From Trogon surrucura (lineage: Eukaryota; Chordata; Aves; Trogoniformes; Trogonidae), in contig CM036658.1 in the NCBI GenBank assembly GCA_020746105.1, positions 30,095,099-30,159,098 on the forward strand: DNA of 64,000 nt. Reading direction: 5' to 3'. Below are positions 62,102 through 64,000 of this stretch, piece by piece. Each line of letters opens with the position of its first letter. The stretch's first letter is position 1. Under the pieces are notes generated by a model. That model was not told the origin of the DNA. It searched no databases and was given only the letters and a program-made list of their open reading frames with translations. The position numbers and the translations under genes are program-made.

Positions 62102-64000
62102 CTGTCAGAAAGACGGAAGACATTATAAAGCTTGTTTTCCTTGATTAGTGTCCATACACAATACATTCATGACATGGACTTAAATTTTAGAAATTAGTTC
62201 AACAAAAAGAACCATTTTTGAAAACCAAATGCATTCCCTTGCTAACCAATCCCAGTTCTAACGAATTCAGATTTCATTTAAAATCGAACTGCTTCCATAA
62301 ACATCAGAGGAAGAACAACCAACAGTCTAAAAATGTGTCTGAGGTCTAAAAAGAAGACAAGACATTCCTAACTAGCCATACTTTAATATTATTCTTAGAA
62401 GTAGTCTGAGCTAGAGATTTGAAAAGACTCACCTTTTGCCTTCACTTTTGCTTATTTTTGTCCCAGTGAAACTGCACCAGTACTTTTCCATTAGCACGTA
62501 ACATATAAAACCATTTTCGTTACGAAACATTTTGAAAGATTAAGGAAAGACTCTCAAATTAAACATTATTTATTATAGAACCGAACTTGAGATATGAAAA
62601 TCTTTTTACATATTTTAACCGATTTTCTTTCAACTTCCTGTCCTACCCAGGACTCTTCTCAAAATGTATTTCAGAGTAGACAGTACTAGAGAAAACTTGT
62701 CAACAATGTTTTGGTCTTATTTCTCACCCAAAAATAAAAGAAACAAATTCTAATATTATTAGATAGATGGTACAAACAGATAAATTTTTGGAATCTTTTG
62801 TTATTAAATTCCATCACAGGAAACCTAGCCAATAATGTCCATTTTGGAGATACAGTGAGTCAATAGTGACTTATAAACTTGCATTTTTACAAATAATAAA
62901 AAAAAAACCAACAAACCCAACCTTTATTTATTGAGATATGTCTTAATATCACTCTAAAGATTTTGTATCTAACAGTTAAACTTATGAAATACTAAAACAA
63001 ACAAACAAATAAACAAAGTCTTCTTGACAAAAAGCAAAACTTGTCTTGAACTTATCCAGTGGGGTAACTTTCAAAGTAAGTTGTCAGCTCTTTCTCAAGG
63101 AAGTTCTCTACTTCAGATTTATACTTCCTAATTTCTCGGGGATAACATCAAAATGATTGCTTGACAGTGATTGACATCAAGTCAGTTCCGCAAGAAATAT
63201 TAGTATTATACACCCGTATCAAGTTTGAACAAAGTGAAAAAATAACCTTCAAAGCTCATAGAGGAACACTTCACACCTGTGACAGGAATCCTGGCTAGCC
63301 GATATCCCCTGTGCAGAGACTATAAAGGTAAGACTATCCAGTTCACTTTAAAAAATCCAAAACAAACAAAACACATTCAACCCCACATATTTTGCACACC
63401 TGATTATGCTTGTAGCTAGGTTACTGACACAAGCAAGAGGTTCAGCCACGAGCTGTGCTCAGCAGTGGCTCTAGCAAAGGCTGAATCAGTCAGAGCAAAA
63501 CAATCTCTGGAGAGGGGAAGATGCTGACTGACAGCCCCAACTCTGCCATGGCAGATAAAGAGCGTGCAGAGCAGCACTCCTCAGAGAAACAGGGAAGGGG
63601 AACTGTACTGGGGCAGCATTCCTGGCACTTGCACAGGGAGAAAGAAAAAGACAAAGAACGATTTTGGGACAAGAGTGACTGACTTGAAATTGGTCCCCTG
63701 TTCTAAAATTGGTACAGCAAACATCAGTACTTGCCTTGGGTACCCTAGTGAAAATTACTGTGCACACAGGTCTACCTACAAGCATTTCTACAGCAGCTAA
63801 CAGCAGAAATCACGTGCCAAAAGCACCTGTGCCAAGTCTGCTAGACTTGCTCAAGTCTCATGCACTAAGGAAGAAATCCTTAACATTACCATTTGCCATC
63901 TGAGCATGCCAACACTTCTTTTTAGAAGATACTGAATGGAATTACCACAGTTTCCTACATTACATCTTCTAAATGCAAGAAAGAAAGTGTCTTCTGGCTG
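62102..64000 (-). other. SRFBP1: SRFBP1 first intron (part)
   Basis: This sequence lies upstream of the second coding exon and runs to the window end. It is not CpG-island-like, and no start codon exon with the expected short N-terminus was found, so the promoter and first exon lie beyond 64000. Frames at 63486-63903 are short and unrelated to SRFBP1. Confidence 0.7.

Noticed and set aside
1-64000. CRISPR arrays, operons, phage or other bacterial-type systems
   Set aside because: No regularly spaced repeats, no compact gene clusters and clear spliced vertebrate genes. The window is ordinary avian gene and intron sequence.

Overview
This is a stretch of a vertebrate nuclear genome, almost certainly a bird. 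Coding DNA is sparse and split by GT/AG introns. The repeats are avian: CR1 LINEs on both strands, several ending in the CR1 3' tail (tandem ATTCTGTG-like octamers), plus LTR elements of a kind widespread in birds. I cannot name the species from sequence alone.

Two genes are recognisable and lie tail to tail. LOX (lysyl oxidase) is on the + strand. Its last four exons are present (367-523, 2591-2686, 2841-2955 and a terminal exon from 4482), carrying most of the catalytic core, both residues of the LTQ cofactor, and the C-terminal Tyr codon and stop on the last exon, followed by a long 3' UTR that may run to about 8.3 kb. SRFBP1 (serum response factor binding protein 1, BUD22 family) is on the - strand. 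Seven coding exons can be joined in frame (62013-62101, 61191-61263, 34411-34482, 15816-15897, 14097-14841, 13637-13674, 12752-12930), giving about 425 residues. Only the short first coding exon is missing and must lie beyond 64000. The convergent LOX/SRFBP1 neighbourhood agrees with the arrangement known in mammals.

Layout: 1-8.3 kb LOX; about 8.3-12.2 kb intergenic, with one antisense CR1; 12.2-64 kb SRFBP1, whose two large introns (15898-34410 and 34483-61190) hold most of the window. Those introns carry CR1 copies (16.1-17.3, 35.1-35.3, 43.1-44.0, 47.7-48.0 and a dense cluster at 51.2-55.6 kb), LTR elements (18.2-18.8, 21.6-22.4 and possibly 37.2-38.1 kb), simple repeats, two short tandem duplications, a strong CTCF-like motif at 46.66 kb and a palindromic RFX-type X-box at 57.32 kb.

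The two genes are not known to share a pathway: LOX is a secreted copper amine oxidase that cross-links collagen and elastin, while SRFBP1 is a nuclear/nucleolar protein. I see no operon, CRISPR array, bacterial or phage system, or new gene cluster. The items most worth a second look are the two regulatory motifs, the nested CR1 cluster with its unexplained G/C-rich insert, and splice junctions where a stop codon is built into the donor site.
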